From Hormiphora californensis (Eukaryota; Ctenophora; Tentaculata; Cydippida; Pleurobrachiidae), in the NCBI GenBank assembly GCA_020137815.1, contig CM035361.1:4108553-4172552 (forward strand): a DNA stretch of 64,000 bases, in the 5' to 3' direction. The notes under the pieces are model-generated. The model ran no database searches. It had not been told where the DNA came from and saw nothing but the letters and a program-made list of their open reading frames with translations. Below, piece after piece: positions 44,701 to 55,499 of the stretch. Position numbers and translations under genes: made by a program. Numbering within the stretch: the stretch's first letter is position 1; each line of letters opens with the position of its first letter.

Positions 44701-47700
44701 ATCTCTCCTCTTCTGTTATCACTCCTCTTCTGTTATCTTTCCTCCTGATATCGCTCCTCTTCTGTTATCTCTCCTCTTCTGGTATCTCTCCTCTTCTGTT
44801 ATCTCTCCTCTTCTGTTATCTCTCCTCTTCTGTTATCTCTCCTCTTCTGTTATCGCTCCTCTTCTGTTATCACTCCTCTTCTGATATCACTCCTCTTCTG
44901 TTATCACTCCTCTTCTGTTATCTCTCCTCTTCTGTTATCACTCCTCTTCTGTTATCTTTCCTCCTGATATCGCTCCTCTTCTGTTATCTCTCCTCTTCTG
45001 GTATCTCTCCTCTTCTGTTATCTCTCCTCTTCGGCTATCTCTCCTCTTCTGTTATCTCTCCTTTTCTATTATCTCTCCTCTTCTGTTATCGCTCCTCTTC
45101 TGATATCTCTCCTCATCATATCGCTCCTCTTCTGATATCGATCCTCTTCTGTTATCTCGCGTTTTCTATTATCTCTCCTCTTCTGTTATCTCTCCTCTTC
45201 TGTTATCTCTCCTCTTCTGTTATCTCTCCTCGTCTGTTATCTCTCATCTTCTGTTATCTCTCCTCTTCTGTTATCTCTCCTCTTCTGTTATCTCTCCTCT
45301 TCTGTTATCGCTCCTCTTCTGTTATCACTCCTCTTTTGATATCGATCCTCTTCTGTTATCTCGCGTTTTCTATTATCTCTCCTCTTCTGTTATCTCTCCT
45401 CTTCTGTTATCTCTCCTCTTTTGATATCGCTCCTCTTCTGTTATCTCGCGTTTTCTGTTATCTCTCCTCTTCTGTTATCTCTCCGTGTCTGATATCGCTC
45501 CTCTTCTGTTATCTCTCCTCTTCTGTTATCGCTCCTCTTCTGTTATCACTCCTCTTCTGTTATCTCTCCTCTTCTGTTATCTCTCCTCGTCTGTTATCTC
45601 TCCTCTTCTGTTATCTCTCCTCGTCTGTTATCTCTCCTCTTCTGTTATTTCTCTTCTGTTATCCCTCCTCGTCTGTTATCTCTCCTCTTCTGTTATCTCT
45701 CCTCTTCTGTTATTTATCTTCTGTTATCTCTCCTCTTCTGTTATCTCTCCTCTTCTGTTATCTCTCCTCTTCTGTTATCTCTCCTCTTGAACTGTTATCT
45801 CTCCTCGTCTGTTATCTCTCCTCTTCTGTTATCGCTCCTCTTTGGTTATATCTCCTCTTCTATTATCTCTCCTCTTCTGTTATCTCTCCTCTTCTGTTAT
45901 CTCTCCTCTTCTGTTATCTCTCCTCGTCTGTTATCTCTCCTCTTCTGTTATCTCTCCTCTTCTGTTATCGCTCCTCTTCTTTTATCATTCCTCTTTGGTT
46001 ATCGCTCCTCTTCTATTATCACTCCTCTTTTGATTTCGCTCCTCTTCTGTTATCTCGCGTTTTCTGTTATCGCTCCTCTTCTGATATCACTCCTCCTGAT
46101 ATCGCTCCTCCTGATATCGCTCCTCCTGATATCGCTCCTCTTCTGTTATCTCTCCTCTTCTATTATCTCTCCTCTTCTGTTATCTCTCCTCGTCTGTTAT
46201 CTCTCCTCTTCTGTTATCTCTCCTCTTCTGTTATCTCTCCTCTTCTGTTATCTCTCCTCTTCTATTATCTCTCCTCTTCTGTTATCTCTCCTCGTCTGTT
46301 ATCTCTCCTCTTCTGTTATCGCTCTTCTTCTGTTATCTTTCCTCTTCTGTTATCACTCCTCTTATGTTATCTCTCCTCTTCTGTTATCACTCCTCTTCTG
46401 TTATCTCTCCTCTTCTGTTATCACTCCTCCTGATATTGCTTGGCCACTAGTGGTTCAATTTTAGTCAATAGTAAACTTGTAAATCTACATTATAGTGTAA
46501 TTTAATATAATATCAAGATTGGCTATTTTTCTCAAAACTATGTTTTTAGAGATATACCCTTTCTACTTGAAGGTGACAATATCAAGATTGGCAGTACAAT
46601 TCTTCCCATGCAGGTACCTCGATGGAACCAAGATAGATGACGCAACAGATGAATCCTTCATAACCTCACAGGGAGGTCTCTACACGTGTACTGCTACAAA
46701 TGCTCTGGGAACTGTTACCCAAGACGTCTATGTTGAGACTACCACTCAGTTTACAGGTGAACATGCTTGGTGTAATTATAGGTGTTACCATGGTAACGGT
46801 TACTCATTAGGTGTTACTAGGTGTTATCATGGTAACGATAACTCACTAGGTGTGACAAGGTGTTACCATAGTTTTCACAACTCGCTAGATCTGTGACTTA
46901 TAACTATAGGTGTATGATGGCCGTGACATGATTCTCTCTCTCTCTCCCTAATGTAAGTTGCAGTAATTGCAAAGCTAATATACCCACCCTCTGCAGGTGG
47001 AGAGGTATTACTACTAATCCTGATAGTTGTGTTTGTCCTGACCATCGCCATCACTCTTCTTCTCATCTACATTAGAAAGGTAACTATCGTTCGTCTCGTA
47101 ATGTCTATTGTTACGGCGGAAAATGGAACTATAGGTGTACACATGGTAATTATAACCCATTAGGTGATAATAGGTGTTACTAGGTAATCACTAGGTGTAT
47201 CTATATGTGTTATTAGGTGTAACCATGGTAATCACTAGATGTAACCACAATCAATTGTTTTCCAGGTCGAGCTGGAGAGAAGGATGAATGAACAGAGGAT
47301 GAAAGATGAACTCTTGTTGGAGAATGAGAAACGAAGCCTAATAAGAACTCCCAGCGCTACTCCAGGTTTGTTGGGAGGTGTAACCATGGTAACCACGACT
47401 CACTAGAGGTTACTAGGTGTAACCAGGTTTAATAGAAGGTTTGAAACGTTAGGACACAATGATAACATGATAAATAGGTTGTCATGATAACAGAGAGTTA
47501 GAAATCGTAAAGGACGAAGAGAGAACATAACAAACTAACCCCCATCTAACCCCCATCTAACCCCCATCTATCCCCATCTAACCCCCATCTATCCCCCCAT
47601 CTAACTAACAACTGTTTTGCAGGACCAACGTTACGGACGCCAACCCCTGCCCCTCGGACACCCACACCTGGACTTATCATAGAGAATGAGGGAGCAGAGG

Positions 47701-47789
47701 GGGCTGCTGCTGCAGTAGAGGGTACTACTAGAGCAGTCACACCAGCGCCCAGTCTGGGTGGAGGTCACACCACTCCTGCACCATTTTGA
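41722..47789 (+). CDS. Ig-superfamily single-pass receptor, about 700 aa, 8 exons (one frame break)
   Basis: Exon 1 (41722-41791) starts with ATG and a clear signal peptide (MLLVLLVSLLLVGPTLG). Exons: 42006-43341, 43592-43701, 44311-44426, 46614-46756, 46997-47079, 47266-47365 and 47623-47789 (TGA 47787-47789). Six Ig domains: four and a half lie in the long second exon (TLTCSAS, VRLDCSPP...GEYECIAK, VRVLCGF...LKCSGEN, ATLICTDD...SGMYQCFG, ATMSCVGQ), and the rest are completed by exons 3 to 5 (TQFICRG; LTLICSVEG...GLYTCTATN). Exon 6 encodes a transmembrane helix, exon 7 a charged helix-like segment, exon 8 a Pro/Thr/Ala-rich tail. Inside exon 2 the frame shifts by one at about 43012, in the fourth Ig domain. 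It is probably a cell-surface adhesion receptor and sits head-to-tail after the giant receptor, which it resembles only in Ig content. Confidence 0.8.
43820..44226. repeat. (GACAGA)n hexanucleotide tract, about 67 units
   Basis: A nearly perfect AGAGAC repeat in an intron of the Ig receptor, followed at 44229-44251 by the perfect palindrome CCTAGTGTCTC/GAGACACTAGG. Confidence 0.95.
44427..46430. repeat. 17-bp pyrimidine-rich minisatellite, about 2 kb
   Basis: Some 115-120 units of CTTCTGTTATCTCTCCT with variants (TATCAC, TATCGC, TCGTCTG) fill the intron that splits the sixth Ig domain. The array begins right behind the donor at 44427. One strand is almost pure pyrimidine. The long plus-strand open frames inside are repeat artefacts. 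Confidence 0.95.
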
Positions 47790-49437
47790 TGTGATGAAGA
47801 GATAGGATAATGAACTGTTTTATAAGGGAGGGGTGGTGATGGAAGAAGAGAGGACAGTTTGGAAAGCATGGTAATCGATGCACACGGTAAATCGAGGTTT
47901 GACTGTAACTAGTTTCACTAGGAGGTTGTGTTCCTCAATCTGGCAGGAACCCACCGAATCAGGAAATACTGGTCCCTGATTGGCTGATAACCAGTCACGT
48001 GACCTAAATAACGAGTTCTGATTGGTCGTTTACTTGTTTCGGTCGGTTCCTGCAATCTGGATTGCTCTACTAGGACCATAATTAATAGTTTATATCAAAT
48101 GGGCGATACAAATGTGGTTGCGGGATATTCCAATTGCCATACATCATACTAGTTAGTAAGTTATAATCTACAATTGCATGAAATAGAGGATGATTTTATT
48201 TTGAACTTTTAAAAATGACGTGTTTATTTTGGTACCCCTCAATTATAATTAGTGGTGATGACACGTCATGCGGGAGCTATTTTATATACTACTTGCGGGG
48301 ACCATTTTATAAACTACTCATTTACAGGCCCAATCTTTTAAATCAATACCCTCCCTTCTTCTCTTTACGTACAAAGAAAAGAAGGGAGGGTCAATTTTTC
48401 CGTTTTTATGAAAAGGGAAACATTGGCAAAACACACATCACTGATGGCTGACCTTTTTAGCCGAGATCTCAAGATCCAATCAGGAAAAAAATGAGACAGA
48501 AGCTAGCTAGAACGGCTGAGAAATATTAATACGAGGGTATCCGACACACACAACCAAAACGAGAGACAAAGAAAGAGAGTGTGTCGCGTGAACCGTTATC
48601 TCTTCGCAGAGGGGGAGTTCTGCACGTGCATGCGCGCGAGTGATCTGCACGTGCATGCGCGCGAGTTATAAACGCTGACAAGGGCTCCTCGAAAATACCA
48701 CCATTCGCCAGCGCTGTAATAAAGGCTGGGCTCATGAATTCCCTGGAGACACGGGGGTGGGATCAGATGAGTCGGGAAACAGCAGAACCAGATGGTATTT
48801 GGTCCTAACAATTAGGAGCTGCAGGTAGTCGGAGAGAAGCCGCTTCTCTAAATTACCTCTCTGACAAGTCGGCAGTCACATCTGCATGCATGCACCCAGC
48901 TGTTGTGTTCTAAGTACTCTCCTTTACAACATTTGGTACACACCAGTCAATGTAGTGAGACACTTTGGAGTCGAGGCAACCACCCGGGTTGTAAAAACAG
49001 AGCTGGGCTGCCAGAGCATTGCCTGACCCTATTCTCATATGGTCAGAGCATTGGCCTGACAGGAGCTGGCCCTGGGCGACCAAGTCCAAATGTTACACAC
49101 GACACTGCACACTGTTTTGCTTTGTGAAATCTAGGAATTGTCACCTGCCACAACCTGATCAGTGCCTGTCTGGCGGCACCGACTCTATCTGATTCGTCAG
49201 ATTACTGAAAATCAAAGTGAAACACTAATTTACGTAGAGTTATATTGCAGCAGCACATAAATAGTTCACATCAAATAGGTTTAATCCTAATAAAAATATT
49301 GAATCTTGATCTCCATGACAACTGCGGTCTCTCAATATTTGTAATACGTTACAGATATCGGGTGTAGTATCTTGCGTATCACACACATCAAGATTCAAGG
49401 TGTCAATTGTTGAACAACCCCACATTAAGGTGTCAGT
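47790..49437. other. Intergenic region between Ig receptor and multi-pass gene
   Basis: Contains a CACGTG MITE (47943), a hairpin with ACCCTCCCTTCTTCTCTTT arms (about 48347-48392), a direct 25-bp repeat of CTGCACGTGCATGCGCGCGA (48618-48665) and a GTCAGAGC MITE. An AATAAA at about 48716 could serve the Ig receptor but is far away. No coding exon was recognised. Confidence 0.6.
47943..48053. mobile_element. CACGTG-core MITE copy 3' of the Ig receptor
   Basis: The same family as at 11081, in the opposite orientation, about 155 bp after the stop codon of the Ig receptor. Confidence 0.85.
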
Positions 49438-51761
49438 TTAGTTTAGGGCGGAGAAGAAGATGGATTTGGGGAGGTAGTAGATCATAGCAGCTGACTCAAT
49501 GAACATCTCAATCACTTGCCTGAAATTAGTGGTAATTTGTGTGTTAATTAGTATGGTAATTATTGTGCTAATTAGTGTATTTTGAAATTATGAAGCCATG
49601 ATGATTCATGACAATCGGTACATAGTAATTATGAGAATTCCAGTTAGAAGAACTGATGATTTAGTAAATTATAAATTAGTAAATTAGTAACTTGAATTAT
49701 AAAACTAACGTGTATGCATGTCGATCATAGAAACCACTCTTAGCGATAATAAACTGACTGTGGAGGAAGGCAAACAAGGATAGTCCACCGATAATTAGAG
49801 CTCCTGACTCCTGTGAGAAGTCATGGTTTGTTAAAATATATTGATTGATAGACGTCATAATATCCTTAAGTTAAAACTAACAAAGATTGAGGACAAAAAG
49901 CTATGTAAAAAGTTAGATAGTGGGCACATGCACAGCACAGCAGCAATAACGCATGTGTAGCTGCCATCTAGCTTTTACATATAACAGTCGGACCCCGATT
50001 TACCGAGATGCTCGGGGGAAAGAGTTTTGCCCGGTATTTCGAGGTGCCCGGTTATATATCGGGGTCATGTGACTCACCAGTGAAGCTACAGGGATCCCAA
50101 GGACAAGGTTCACAAGGTGGTCAAACAGAACATAGGATACGGCAGAGATTGCAATGGTTCTGAAAAGGAAGGGTTGAAGTTATTTTACTAAATAATTAAT
50201 CAAATATTCAATTAATTAACAGCAGACCCTATATAGGGTTGTATATTATTTATATAATATTATATAGGCCTATTATACAAATAAGATACAACTTTAGTTC
50301 ACATACCGGAGGTAGAGGAAGAACCGGCTTTCTGGCTCAACTTCACTTTCAATCAGCTTATCGGCGACTTTCTTATCTTGCTTTGGTGTAATGGGTCCAG
50401 CCATTTTGATAATCTTTCTGAAAACGGGTTGCCAGGGTTACCAAATGATGCTATCATGGAGCTGATTTAACTTAAAACCTGTCAGAGCATAAGCATTGAT
50501 CCCTGACCCTATTCTCATTTCTCTGCGCGATCGAGAACTGTAGTCAGAGCATTGGCCTGACAGCTTAAAACTGTTTTTAATAACACAAAAATATGAACAC
50601 TAATTTATTGTTATTTCACATACCCATACTGATTCATGAAAGTGAAACAGCCAGAGGAGTAGCCTTTGAAGAATGCAGCACACTTTAAAAGTCCAACAGC
50701 AGTCACCCTGTGATGAAGGGGGCGTTTAATTAATTAATTAGTTAAATTAGTATTAAAATAATTAATGTACCAGAGGAATCACATAATATTGAGCAGTTTG
50801 CACCACAAGTCTGTGCTCACTATAACAGACCGCACATTTACCGGTTAAAACTCGAAAGATTTCATGTTAATAAGTAACTAATTGTTTTAATTCATTACCA
50901 GGTATTGATACCAAGAGAGTTATTGAGTATGCTGGACACTGTACATCCAAATGCGATACTAAACAGGATACTGGTAACTGCGGAGAGATGAGAGAGAGTT
51001 AGGAATCAATCAGAATACTTCCCAAATAGCGGGAATCACATTTAGTTGGCTTATTAATTAATTGAATAATTGCCTAATGAAGTAATTGAATAAATAATAG
51101 CTGACTAACTAATCAACTGCAACTGCCCCTACTAAACTTTCATCAAACGAACCATCTCATTTAAACCTCATTTTACGTGACTCGAGGCGAACGTCATGAC
51201 ATTCGCCTCGAGTCACGTAAAATGAGGTTTAAATGAGATATGGTTCGTTTGATGGAAGTTCATGAATGATCAACTAAGTAACTAAGTAACTAACCCTTCA
51301 TACTGCTGGTCTCATAACTTGGTGTGTTGAGAATTGTAAGACCCTGAATGCCAGCGACAATAATAGAAATACTAGCCCACTGAAGGAGAGCTATCTTGGC
51401 GCTGAAATAAGCTGAGATAGCTCCGATAAGCAGAGTTTTGGTGGCTGTTGCCATGACTGCTGAGAGGTGCTTGTGCTCTCCTTTTTCCCTGAGAGAAAGA
51501 GAGGAGAAGAAAGTGTTAGTGTTATGCATTATGTAGTTGATAAAGTGTATATAGCCAACTCTCGAAAAACCGCGGCTCCCGATCCCCATTTATCGTAATT
51601 ACCACAAAAGCCATGTAAGAGAATGCAATAAACAAGCTAACGATGATTTATACTCACAATTGGTCAAAGTCAAACACAAATTTGAAGTTGAGATATTCAG
51701 CGTATCTACCCCATTCCAGTTTTTCATTAGTCTTGGACATCTTCTTATACTCGATAGTCAT
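49438..51761 (-). CDS. Unrecognised multi-pass membrane protein, 278 aa, 8 exons
   Basis: Minus-strand exons 51761-51658, 51488-51295, 50977-50899, 50707-50624, 50417-50307, 50159-50078, 49810-49710 and 49519-49438 join in a single open frame of 837 nt with matching phases and GT..AG borders. The protein starts MTIEYKKMSKTNEKLEW, without a signal peptide. It has roughly six or seven hydrophobic segments (TLLIGAISAYF, ASISIIVAGI, SILFSIAFGC, VTAVGLLKC, TIAISAVSYVLF, ALIIGGLSLFAFL, MIYYLPKSIFF), with a central charged loop (TPKQDKKVADKLIESEVEPE) and ends SALN-stop. I do not recognise the family. The two halves each hold three or so helices around the central loop, but internal duplication cannot be shown by eye. 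The gene stands alone between receptor 2 and the MULE. Confidence 0.75.
49987..50067. mobile_element. Pogo-like MITE in an intron of the multi-pass membrane gene
   Basis: Begins CAGTCGGACCCCGATTTACC with the same GATGCTCGGGGG block seen in other copies. The right end is degenerate (ATATCGGGGTCATGTG). Confidence 0.65.
50476..50573. mobile_element. MITE with GTCAGAGCATTGGCCTGAC ends
   Basis: Inverted ends CTGTCAGAGCAT and ATTGGCCTGACAG enclose CCCTATTCTCATTTCTCTGC. Relatives lie at about 49011-49062 and 52663-52735, and a solo end at 37061-37080. Confidence 0.65.
51135..51260. repeat. 126-bp palindrome in intron
   Basis: The arms share AACTTTCATCAAACGAACCA-type outer sequence and CTCATTTTACGTGACTCGAG inner sequence. 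The centre is GTCATGAC. Confidence 0.85.
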
Positions 51762-52776
51762 AATGGCTATATAATTATAGGAGCTGTGTAAAGTTAATGG
51801 GTATTAGTCATAATTTAATTACTGAACAATTATAGGAGCTGTATTATAGAACTATATATTAGTCATATTGGATGATTATAATGATTTAGTGATCATGATT
51901 ATCTAGTGTTATTCAGACTGAATAATTAACTAATTGGGCTATCAACAAATAGGTACAACGACTTAAATTGTCAACGTAACATAGACATAAGTTAAGATCT
52001 ACAACATACAATAATAGCTACAATTGTGCACCGTGGGGTTACAAAAACTATCGATCACTATTCACCACCACGAATAACTTCAAGCAATTGATCACTATTA
52101 TATTATAAACACAGAGCCCAATTATATGCTGTAAACAAAAACCCCACAGATGATCATGATATGCTATCCCGGTCAAGCAAGGCAAACTTTACACCGCGCG
52201 GCAGTCAATTCTTTTACAAGACCGTGACACGCTTACGTGCTTGCTCTATCACACACACTGCAGTGAGACTGAGTTGTAGTTGAGCCGCACTATTCGCACA
52301 ACCCACACGTCCCACGCAATCGGCAGTAACCATGCTGCAGAGAGAGTGTGAGAGAGAGATATCTTTCTCCCACACACACACACAAATTGACACACACACA
52401 AACAAACAAACAAGATGCGATGTAGCTCTCGTTTTTTTGTTAACTAGCTCGATGTACTGCTGCAGTAATCAGGTTTATACAGAATGCAATACCAATATTG
52501 AGACGAGATCAGCGCTGTGACATGTCTTCTAAACACTGCTGATAATTTAGGAAGGAGACATGGCCTGGGGGCTGAATTCAGAATTGGTTTATTCCTTGAA
52601 TATTAAGTAAGCAGCAGTGTGGGTGTATAGGGTTGCGTGTCGCCCTTCTAATTTAATTATTCACTGTCAGAGCATTGGCCTGACCCATTCTCGTTTCTCT
52701 CAAATTTGCGGAGCGCGCGAGAACTGTGGTCAGGTTATTCAAGAAATTCAACAAACTTTCAAGAATCTATCGGTTA
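51762..52776. other. Upstream region of the multi-pass gene
   Basis: Expected to hold the minus-strand promoter of the gene starting at 51761. Visible features: a CACA-rich tract (52370-52410) and a GTCAGAGC MITE (52663-52735). No clear TATA or coding exon was seen. Confidence 0.5.
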
Positions 52777-55175
52777 TCCCATACTTTCGGGATCCCATAC
52801 TCCTAATTAGAAGAAAGTATGGGATCTCGGACAATTGTTGTGGTCCCATACTTCCGAGATCCCATACTTTCGAAGTCCCATACTTTTCGGGTGGGATTCA
52901 CTAGATACTAATCCAATCAATAGAACGGTGTTTGGTATCGCTAAATTGGGTAATTTAAACCGAGTAATGTGTACATTCGTACCGTTTCACTATTTACGTT
53001 GCACATACACGGTGTGATTAGAATTTCGTGATCAGATGCTGAATGCTGATCAGATGGTAAATGAACTCGGATCACTTATGGAGTGCGATTACTTAGACAG
53101 GGTATCAGTCAATCAAGGTCTTGACAGGCCGATCAGATGGTAAATGAACCATGATTACTTGAGGAGTGCGATTACTAGGGAGCTAGGATATGAACGGTAT
53201 ATATATGGTGATTGATTTCGTCACAATATTACCCAATCAATGATGGACACACCAACCAACTTCTCTCTTGACATCTCCGGATTACTGAGGACCTCCCTTG
53301 ACGTCGAGTCCCTGGGCATCAACCCCCCTTCATCTCCAGTGGAACCTGCACCCGAGGAACCTGCACCTGAGGAACCTGCACCTGAGGAACCTGTACCAAT
53401 CGATCATGTCCTTACTTTCTGCAAGGGACGAAATGGAGGGAAACAGGCCCTATACAATGGGTTCATCTACAGTTTCAACAGGAAAAACGATAAAAACGGC
53501 AACATGTACTGGTGCTGTAAAGATAATCGGAAGCACACGCCATGTTGTAACGGTCGGCTCATCACCAACGAGGATACCGTTATTAGCGTGAATGGAACCC
53601 ACTGCCACCCCCCTTCTGCTGAGAAAGCTGCAGCTCAACAGATTCTGTCCGAAATCAGGAATGTGGACTGTAATGATCACTCCAAGCCTGCCAGTAAAGT
53701 TAGGAGGATGTTGCACGGATCAGTACCTGATTCAGTTGTGTTGTCCCTTCCCAAACCAAAGCTACTACGGAAACAAGTAACCAACCAACGACGCCTAGCA
53801 CGCAAAGTAGCAGCCAAGAGGGTCACCTGTGCAAAGGAAATCACGGTACAGCTACCCCAGTTAGAGGAGGCAGCACCGGACTCCTTGTCTCTCCTTGGAG
53901 ACATCACAACTTCAAGGAACAAACGTGTTATCGGATTTACTACGCAGTCAAATCTCGAGGTTTTGAACAGGAGGCACAGCCATCTGTACATCGATGGAAC
54001 CTTCCGGATAACACCGAAACACTTTCTACAACTCTGGATTGTAAGGGCCCACATCCTCGACAGTCCTGAGGTCTACTGCCTGGCCTACTTCCTTCTTGAG
54101 GACAAATCCAAATTGTCCTATTCCACTGCACTGGGAATGCTGAAGCAGAAGTGTCCTGATCTGGATGTTGAAACGGTAGTAGTGGACTTCGAACAAGCAG
54201 AACATCAAGCAGTACTGGAACACTTTCCTTCCGCCCATATCCAAGGCTGTCTCTATCATTGGAAACAGTGTTTAGTCAGGAGGTTCCAGAAAATTCCGGA
54301 GTATGGATCACAACCTCCGAACTTTATCCTGAAGGAGAGGCTACACTACCTGTTTGGACTCGCCTACATTCCTGTAGATGACGTTGTGGCATCATGGACA
54401 GTCCTGAAGAGATCACTGGAAAAGGACCCACTTCTCCACCCGTTCAAAGATTCCATCGATAGGATTCTGGAGTATGTGGAATCAACATGGATCCTAAATC
54501 AGAACATCTATCCGCTACAGATGTGGAATGTCTACAACGCTGTCCTTCAACAATCTCCTAGGACAAACAACGTTTCGGAGGGGAGTAACAACTCATTAAA
54601 CATCGCGGCAGGCTGTTCCCACCCAGAAATGTGGAAATTAGTGGAAATCCTGACACTGTACAACCAGGACGCAGAGACGGCAATCCTTCATATGATCACA
54701 GGCCAAGAGGTTAAGACTACCCGTTCGAAGAAGTCCATCGAGTTGAACAAGCGGATTTCTAAAGCAGTCAGCAATTATGGACAGTTTAGTGTTTTTATGT
54801 ACTGCAAATCGTTGGGACTCATTACCTACTGATGGAATGAAAAATGTAAATAATGTGTAATTTTTGTTCTAATTTTATGTTTTATATCGGTTGTATTGTC
54901 TTCTACTCATCAAGACCCCCTAGTAAGGGAGAAACTTTCACCGAAACCATCCCCGAATCGTGTCTCATATCGTTTCACACTGCTAATAAGCTCCCCCGAA
55001 TTATGTCTTTCATACCCCGAATCATGTGTCTCACACTGCTAATAGGGCATGCCAGATTCGTATCACATACATAATTAGAAAGTATGGGATCTCGGACAAT
55101 TGTCGTGGTCCCATACTTCCGAGATCCCATACTTTCTCTCTCTAATTGGGAGTATGGGATCCCGAAAGTATGGGA
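52777..55175. mobile_element. MULE (Mutator-like) DNA transposon, about 2.4 kb, apparently complete
   Basis: Inverted ends of about 100-120 bp flank one long transposase ORF. The left end (52777 to about 52896) begins TCCCATACTTTCGGGATCCC and the right end (about 55078-55175) finishes with its reverse complement. Each end contains further direct and inverted copies of the CCCATACTT motif, so each end can itself fold. I could not identify a 9-11 bp target duplication: the flanks differ (left ...TCGGTTA, right CTAGGGTG...). Confidence 0.8.
53240..54832 (+). CDS. MULE transposase with N-terminal FLYWCH zinc finger, 530 aa
   Basis: This is an uninterrupted ORF. A short tandem APEEP repeat (residues 38-52) precedes a FLYWCH-type finger at about residues 64-123 (YNGFIYSF..., MYWCC, GTHCH). 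The MULE domain follows with DGTF at 252-255, VVDFE at 314-317 and the CLYHWKQ motif at 337-343. RTNNVSEGSNNSLN at 441-454 supplies the likely catalytic Glu447. In the family, the DDE triad cuts and joins element ends while the FLYWCH finger binds DNA. All key residues are present, so the protein could be active. The C-terminal SWIM finger of some MULEs is not seen. Confidence 0.9.
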   Translation: MMDTPTNFSLDISGLLRTSLDVESLGINPPSSPVEPAPEEPAPEEPAPEEPVPIDHVLTFCKGRNGGKQALYNGFIYSFNRKNDKNGNMYWCCKDNRKHTPCCNGRLITNEDTVISVNGTHCHPPSAEKAAAQQILSEIRNVDCNDHSKPASKVRRMLHGSVPDSVVLSLPKPKLLRKQVTNQRRLARKVAAKRVTCAKEITVQLPQLEEAAPDSLSLLGDITTSRNKRVIGFTTQSNLEVLNRRHSHLYIDGTFRITPKHFLQLWIVRAHILDSPEVYCLAYFLLEDKSKLSYSTALGMLKQKCPDLDVETVVVDFEQAEHQAVLEHFPSAHIQGCLYHWKQCLVRRFQKIPEYGSQPPNFILKERLHYLFGLAYIPVDDVVASWTVLKRSLEKDPLLHPFKDSIDRILEYVESTWILNQNIYPLQMWNVYNAVLQQSPRTNNVSEGSNNSLNIAAGCSHPEMWKLVEILTLYNQDAETAILHMITGQEVKTTRSKKSIELNKRISKAVSNYGQFSVFMYCKSLGLITY

Positions 55176-55402
55176 CTAGGGTGATCACCACTTTCAAACC
55201 ATTTGACTTGTTATTGAAACTTCAAATCGGCGTACATACATCATTTTCTCTAGAAGCTGTCTCTGATCCAACTTTTTACAGCGGCAGGGTTTTGAATACA
55301 AAATCAAGTAGTTTTACAACTAAAAACTTGTCTGACACAGATTGTATAGACCTTTCTGTTTTATTGGTAGTAATATCTATTAGAGCAACTCTGTTTTAAT
55401 CT

Positions 55403-55453
55403 GCAGATATCACATTTGAACCATACAATCTATGGTTCAAATGTGATATCAGA
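55403..55453. repeat. Hairpin between MULE and RING-CH gene
   Basis: GATATCACATTTGAACCATA is mirrored by TATGGTTCAAATGTGATATC with a short loop. Confidence 0.85.
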
Positions 55454-55499
55454 TGAAAACATCGAGTTGCTATAATAGATCTTCTCGTCAATACCTCTC

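Noticed and set aside
44631..46464. 600-aa and 225-aa Ser/Leu-rich ORFs
   Set aside because: Repeat artefacts of the 17-bp intronic array (51 nt = 17 residues).
48526..48811. Short minus-strand ORFs near 48.6 kb
   Set aside because: No splice context, no domain, and they overlap direct repeats rich in CACGTGCATGCGCG.
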